Positions 40,503-44,998 of a stretch of 44,998 nucleotides of DNA are shown piece after piece. A program made the translations under genes and the position numbers. This DNA comes from Psychromonas sp. B3M02. GTDB lineage: Bacteria; Pseudomonadota; Gammaproteobacteria; Enterobacterales; Psychromonadaceae. The stretch is taken from contig NZ_QOCB01000030.1 in assembly GCF_003318165.1 (NCBI RefSeq), forward strand, positions 1-44,998, read 5' to 3'. Below the pieces are notes generated by a model. That model saw only the letters and a list, made by a program, of their open reading frames with translations. It made no database searches and had not been told where the DNA came from. Every line of letters starts with the position of its first letter. Within the stretch, counting starts at the first letter, position 1.

Positions 40503-40527
40503 TAGGCTTGTTACCTTAAGAGAAGCG

Positions 40528-40557
40528 AAAGCCAGTCTATTGACTGGCTTTTTTTTA
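40528..40557 (+). terminator. Terminator after the fused carboxylase
   Basis: AAAGCCAGTC pairs with GACTGGCTTT over a 4-nt TATT loop, followed by eight T. Confidence 0.9.
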
Positions 40558-40601
40558 TCCTTAATAAAGTATATGATAGCTCGATTAGCATTTGTTTTTA
40601 T

Positions 40602-43600
40602 ATGGAAATTATCTTGTCTACGCTTTTACAATCCACCTTTCGAAAGACTATAGTAAAGTGCTATATTTTGTTGTCCTGTTTGGTCTCTTTTAATGTGCTC
40701 GCTGCTGATGTGTTAGTGCTGCATTCTGAATATCAAGGGGATCAAGAAACACGACAAATACAAAAGGGGATTGAGCATGCTTTTACCGATAGCAATATCG
40801 CCTTGTATGTGTCCTATTTAGACAGCAATCAACTGATGTCAGACCAAGCGTTAACTCGCCAGGTCGATTTTTTATCGCGCAAGTATGATATTAAAAGCTT
40901 TGATGCGATCATTGTTAGTGGTGAACACGCACTGCAACTGGTAAGGCAATATGGACAACGACTATTTGCTGATATTCCGGTTATTTTCACGGGTACTCAA
41001 TTAAAAAGCCCCCAACTTTCTCAGTTTAGCCATGCTATTTCAGCGGTGGTTGAGCCTGAAAATATTCTAGATACTGTCTCATTAGGTTTAAAGCTTTTCC
41101 CGAATACCATCGATGTGTATATCGTGACCGGTAATGAAATCAGTAGTCAGCTTACTGACCACGATAAACGTGGGTTATTAGAATATGACCAACAAAGCTT
41201 CATCATTTTAAACAATGAAAATGAAGCATCGTTAAAGAAAACCATCAGTCAATCGCCTAGTAATGGTTTGTTAGTTTTTAGTGATTTTTCAAAAGACAAT
41301 AGTGGCTCTGCAGTTAACCGTGACGAAGTCTTAAAGTCACTAACCGCTATTGCTAGGATCCCGCTGCTTGTTATTCATCAACATGACTTAATTGAAGGGG
41401 TATTAGGTGGTGTGGTAACCAGTGGTTTTTCTCAAGGGGAAGCAGCAGGTGCAAAAGTATTAAAATTATTACAGGGTGTTCCTTTAGAGGATTTACCTGC
41501 AGAATTAAGCTTAACCAATAAGCACCTTATACAATATACAGAGCTCCTTAGATGGGGACTAAAAGGCACAGATTTACCTAATGGTTATGAGATCATTAAT
41601 GAGCCTAGTTTAGAGACAGAAACCGATTTCAGAACCATGATTTTGTTTTTTATGTTATCGGTTTTAAGTTTAATTATTATCTTAATATGGCGTAAATATA
41701 GTCACCTTTCAACATCAAATACTTCCTTAAAAGCACAGCATGAGCGTGTAAATAACATCTTTAATGTTTCCTACGATTTCATCTTTATTTTGGACCTAGT
41801 AGGTGAAATAAAGATGGCGAATCAAACCGCTTTAGACTTTATCAATATGCATGAAAATGACATCAATGGTGAGATCTTATGGGAAACCCCTTGGTGGCAA
41901 CATGACGCGGCCAGTAAGAAAAAATTAAAATCTGCCATGGGACAAGCGAGAGTGGGTAAAACCGCGCGCTTTGAATGTCGTTTAATCGACAAAAACCATC
42001 AGAGCAATGCCTTTGATGTATTTATTCAACCTGTTAAAAATGAGCGTAGTGTTAATAACCCACGTCATGAGATCACCTCAATCATCGTTGAAGCAAGGGA
42101 TATAAGCTCTATTAAAGCGGTTGAGGAAGAGATTCAAAAAGCCAATAAGCGTTCTAACTTGTTGTTGGATGAAAGTCCTTCCATGCTATTAATGTTAAAC
42201 GTGCAAGGCTTGATTCTGTCATGTAATAAGTTTGGTTGTAACTTGCTAGGTTATGGCGACGGTGAATTAGTAGGGCGTAACCTAGTTACTCTGTATTCGC
42301 AGTTAGTTAACATTGAAGACCTAAAAAGCTACTTAGCTGAATGTGCCGATCAAGAGGACATGTTGCGTACCCGTGAAATATCATATTCGACCAAGAATGG
42401 TAGAAAAGTATGGATCAATGAAAGAGTACGTAAAATAGAAGGGCATGATCAATACTTCCTGGTTTGTGAAAATATCACTGAGCGTTATGAACTCTCCAAA
42501 GAGTTAAATTATCGCGCATCACATGATTACTTAACGGGATTGAAAAATAGATTATTCTTTGAAAGCCAGTTAGATAAAAATTTAGATGAAGTTAAACAGC
42601 AGAACTTACCCTGTTGTTTGATGTATCTGGACATGGATAAATTTAAAATCATCAATGATACCTGCGGTCACCATGCGGGCGATGAAGTATTACGCCAAAT
42701 TGCCACTATCTTAACGGAAAGTGTTTCAGCAAGAGCCATGGTGGCACGATTAGGGGGGGATGAGTTTGCTATTATTTTACCTAATACAAAACTGGAAGAA
42801 GCAAAACAAGCGGCAGAAAGAATCATTGCTGCCATCGCCAAACATTACTTCTTATGGGAAGGTCATCACTTCTCTCTAGGTATTAGTATTGGTTTAACCG
42901 AATTATCCAACTTCTTCCGTGATGGTGTACATGCATTAAGTTGTGTGGATAGTGCGTGTTATACGGCTAAGCAGTCAGGTCGAAACCGCATTCATATCTA
43001 CGAAGAAGACATCCAAGAAGAGTTACGCCGAGAAGAAGTGGTATGGGTGAATAAAGTACAAGATGCACTGCGTGATGAAACGCGTTTCTGCTTGTACGCA
43101 CAAGTTATAAAACCTGTTGATGGCGATGAAAACTACCTACATTACGAAATATTAACCCGCATGATTGATGAAAACGGTGAGCTAGCGCCGCCTGCTAAAT
43201 TTATCCCAATCGCAGAAAGTTATAATCTTGCGGATAAGATAGATATGATCATCATCACTAAGACCTTAAACTGGCTGAAAAATCACCCTGAGCATGTGTT
43301 ACAACTCAATATGTGCTCTATTAATTTGTCTGGTCAGTCATTAGGTGACCCGCAGTTTATTGAAGATCTGGTAGAGCTGTTAATGCACTCATCGTTACCA
43401 CTTGAGAAGTTATGTTTTGAGATAACCGAAACCGTCGCCATTGGTAACTTCAGTAATGCTTCTAAATTAATTAACTCATTAAAACAGCTGGGGTGCCAAT
43501 TAGCCCTAGACGACTTTGGTACTGGGTTATCGTCATTTGGTTACTTAAAACGACTTAATGTTGATTACTTAAAAATTGACGGTGTTTTTGTAAAAGATAT

Positions 43601-43817
43601 GGCCACCGACGAGCAAGACTTTGGTATTGTGAAAACAATCCATGAACTAAGCCATCTGTTTGGTAAAAAGACCATTGCAGAATATGTAGAAAACGAAGCG
43701 ATAATTGAAAAGTTAAATGAAATTGGTGTCGATTTTGCGCAGGGTTACCACTTAGGTAAGCCTATGCCGATAGATATGATGGCATTATTATCCACTTCAT
43801 TAACCGAGGATATGTAA
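40602..43817 (+). CDS. Membrane sensor with periplasmic binding-protein, PAS, GGDEF and EAL domains
   Basis: A 1071-residue inner-membrane protein that probably makes and/or breaks cyclic-di-GMP. The signal peptide or anchor covers about 1-34 (ends NVLAAD). A periplasmic domain of about 35-340 resembles the ABC-type substrate-binding family. A transmembrane helix lies at about 345-364, PAS-like domains at about 380-505 and 515-630. The GGDEF domain (640-800) has an intact GGDEF at 718-722 and no RxxD inhibition site just before it. The EAL domain (815-1060) has EIL at 849-851 in place of EAL, and keeps INLSG, ITET, DDFGTG and KIDG. Both active sites look usable. There is little Shine-Dalgarno before the ATG. 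The stop codon overlaps the rsmJ start. Ligand unknown. Confidence 0.9.
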   Translation: MEIILSTLLQSTFRKTIVKCYILLSCLVSFNVLAADVLVLHSEYQGDQETRQIQKGIEHAFTDSNIALYVSYLDSNQLMSDQALTRQVDFLSRKYDIKSFDAIIVSGEHALQLVRQYGQRLFADIPVIFTGTQLKSPQLSQFSHAISAVVEPENILDTVSLGLKLFPNTIDVYIVTGNEISSQLTDHDKRGLLEYDQQSFIILNNENEASLKKTISQSPSNGLLVFSDFSKDNSGSAVNRDEVLKSLTAIARIPLLVIHQHDLIEGVLGGVVTSGFSQGEAAGAKVLKLLQGVPLEDLPAELSLTNKHLIQYTELLRWGLKGTDLPNGYEIINEPSLETETDFRTMILFFMLSVLSLIIILIWRKYSHLSTSNTSLKAQHERVNNIFNVSYDFIFILDLVGEIKMANQTALDFINMHENDINGEILWETPWWQHDAASKKKLKSAMGQARVGKTARFECRLIDKNHQSNAFDVFIQPVKNERSVNNPRHEITSIIVEARDISSIKAVEEEIQKANKRSNLLLDESPSMLLMLNVQGLILSCNKFGCNLLGYGDGELVGRNLVTLYSQLVNIEDLKSYLAECADQEDMLRTREISYSTKNGRKVWINERVRKIEGHDQYFLVCENITERYELSKELNYRASHDYLTGLKNRLFFESQLDKNLDEVKQQNLPCCLMYLDMDKFKIINDTCGHHAGDEVLRQIATILTESVSARAMVARLGGDEFAIILPNTKLEEAKQAAERIIAAIAKHYFLWEGHHFSLGISIGLTELSNFFRDGVHALSCVDSACYTAKQSGRNRIHIYEEDIQEELRREEVVWVNKVQDALRDETRFCLYAQVIKPVDGDENYLHYEILTRMIDENGELAPPAKFIPIAESYNLADKIDMIIITKTLNWLKNHPEHVLQLNMCSINLSGQSLGDPQFIEDLVELLMHSSLPLEKLCFEITETVAIGNFSNASKLINSLKQLGCQLALDDFGTGLSSFGYLKRLNVDYLKIDGVFVKDMATDEQDFGIVKTIHELSHLFGKKTIAEYVENEAIIEKLNEIGVDFAQGYHLGKPMPIDMMALLSTSLTEDM

Positions 43818-44569
43818 TGGATATCGCATTAGTTTGTAATGAAAATATTCTAGCGCCAAAAGCTAAAAAATTACGCGAGAAATGGGGCTTTACCGCTCAA
43901 AAAAGTGAACAGTTTCAATTACGCCTGTTGCCTGAACATTTAGCGCTAGAACAACTAGATGATAAACAACAAGGTTTAGTGTTTGTTGATTTTGCTTCTG
44001 GTGCCGTCGCACACCGCCGAAAGTTTGGTGGTGGTAAAGGCCAATCGATCGCTAAAGCTGTGGGAATGAAAGCCGGCGTAGAATTACATGTTATTGATGC
44101 AACAGCAGGTTTAGGTCGAGACGCCTTTGTATTAGCCTCACTAGGTTGTAACGTCGATATGGTAGAACGTTCCCCTGTTGCCGCCGCATTATTAGAAGAT
44201 GGCCTAGAGCGTGCTTATTTAGATGCTGAAATCGGTGATTGGATGCAACAACGCATGCGCTTAACCCATGCCAGTGGCTATGATTATCTGCAACAGCATC
44301 AAGCTGATGTTGTGTATTTAGACCCAATGTTCCCGCATAAAAAGAAATCCGCATTAGTAAAAAAAGAGATGCGTGTATTCCAAGGTGTGGTAGGAGCCGA
44401 TCTCGATGCCGATGATTTATTAGATGTTGCATTAAATGCCGCGAAATATAGAGTCGTGGTAAAGCGCCCAGATTACGCCCCATTCCTAAACGATAAAAAA
44501 CCTTCTATGAGTATTAAGACAAAGAAAAATCGTTTTGACGTATACGTCAAACAGGCGATTGGAGTTTAG
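43817..44569 (+). CDS. rsmJ: 16S rRNA (guanine-1516-N2)-methyltransferase
   Basis: RsmJ methylates G1516 in 16S rRNA with SAM. It has 250 residues, the same as E. coli. The SAM-binding motif is [15 protein letters not shown] and the catalytic-type motif is [13 protein letters not shown], with VKRPDYAPF near the end. The first 70 residues include [11 protein letters not shown], which is typical of the family. It starts at the last base of the upstream stop codon (TAATG), so it is translationally coupled to the sensor gene, an association I do not know from E. coli. No terminator is obvious after it. Confidence 0.96.
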   Translation: MDIALVCNENILAPKAKKLREKWGFTAQKSEQFQLRLLPEHLALEQLDDKQQGLVFVDFASGAVAHRRKFGGGKGQSIAKAVGMKAGVELHVIDATAGLGRDAFVLASLGCNVDMVERSPVAAALLEDGLERAYLDAEIGDWMQQRMRLTHASGYDYLQQHQADVVYLDPMFPHKKKSALVKKEMRVFQGVVGADLDADDLLDVALNAAKYRVVVKRPDYAPFLNDKKPSMSIKTKKNRFDVYVKQAIGV

Positions 44570-44828
44570 GTTAAGTTGTTGATATTATAGGGTTTATGTT
44601 TATCTCTACAACCTGCGAACCCTTAAACTTTAGCTGAAACCAGTAAATATATATGTTCAGATAGGTAACTTAATATATACACATTGAAAATACGTAATAG
44701 CTTCATTTAATAATACTGTTAGTTTTTGCAAAGATATAACATGTACGTTCTATTGCACACGTTCTAGTAGTTAGTTGGACTTGTTTTATCTATTGTACAA
44801 TTGATTGGGTAAATATGTGCATCGTATC
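44570..44828 (+). other. Gene-free AT-rich gap after rsmJ
   Basis: About 260 bp with stop codons in all frames. I see no terminator hairpin, promoter or RNA gene in it. It leads into repeat copy 3. Confidence 0.5.
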
Positions 44829-44990
44829 ATACCAATTGTATTAAATAACTGATCTAAATTTTGCGCCGGAAAAATGGCTTAGTTTGAGGCGTAAGTTGAT
44901 GTAAATGGTTGTTCCCTATACGAAACTTACAACGAAAAAATAAGTTGTTTTAACAAGTAAAATAGATCAGTTACTTACTATGATTGGTAT
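44829..44990 (-). repeat. 162-bp MITE-like inverted-repeat element, copy 3
   Basis: The reverse complement is identical by eye to copies 1 and 2. The left flank is TATC and the right flank is TATT, unlike the other copies, confirming the 162-bp length. It lies downstream of rsmJ in non-coding sequence. Being inverted relative to copies 1 and 2, it could recombine with either to invert the intervening 25 or 45 kb. Confidence 0.86.
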
Positions 44991-44998
44991 TATTCAAC

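Overview
The window is an AT-rich stretch of a gammaproteobacterial chromosome. Almost every gene is a housekeeping gene recognisable by similarity to Escherichia coli proteins. Gene order is gammaproteobacterial: rpsU-dnaG-rpoD, tsaE-amiB-mutL-miaA-hfq-hflX-hflK-hflC, rplU-rpmA-obgE, and barA divergent from rlmD-relA. The low GC content, a giant fused acetyl-CoA carboxylase of the kind I recall from Shewanella (annotated accADC), and an identical short repeat at three sites point to a marine, possibly psychrophilic, Psychromonas-like lineage. That genus guess is inference. I see no prophage, integron, CRISPR array, plasmid gene or complete insertion sequence.

Layout. (1) 1-547: repeat copy 1, a CAU-anticodon tRNA on the minus strand with its own promoter and terminator, and the rpoD terminator. 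(2) 548-5133, minus strand: the macromolecular synthesis operon rpsU-yqeY-dnaG-rpoD, with an internal terminator before dnaG and an extra promoter before rpoD. (3) 5423-7711: tsaD on plus converging with queG on minus. (4) 7996-18004, plus: tsaE, amiB with eight LysM domains, mutL, miaA, hfq, hflX, hflK, hflC. (5) 18178-19494: purA, then repeat copy 2. (6) 19868-20839: ispB on minus, diverging from rplU-rpmA-obgE at 21401-23308, with a doubtful 72-codon ORF between them. (7) 23495-25726: two different MscS-family channel genes. (8) 25820-32517: barA (minus), rlmD and relA (plus). (9) 32596-35380: priA (minus) diverging from rpmE (plus). (10) 35937-44569: the fused acetyl-CoA carboxylase, a membrane sensor with GGDEF and EAL domains, and rsmJ, then repeat copy 3.

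How the genes work together: most serve information processing. They cover transcription initiation (rpoD), replication and restart (dnaG, priA), mismatch repair (mutL), ribosomal proteins (rpsU, rplU, rpmA, rpmE), ribosome assembly or rescue (obgE, hflX), tRNA modification (tsaD, tsaE, queG, miaA), rRNA methylation (rlmD, rsmJ), and global control by Hfq, RelA and BarA. Membrane and envelope functions are AmiB, HflKC, the two MscS channels, IspB and the carboxylase.

I found no convincing new multi-gene system. The points most worth a second look are the three identical 162-bp inverted-repeat elements, the eight-LysM AmiB, the single-chain acetyl-CoA carboxylase with an altered biotin-carboxylase motif, an altered zinc-ribbon loop in DnaG, and the periplasmic-sensor GGDEF-EAL protein. 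Several RNA leader hairpins and start-codon corrections are also recorded.
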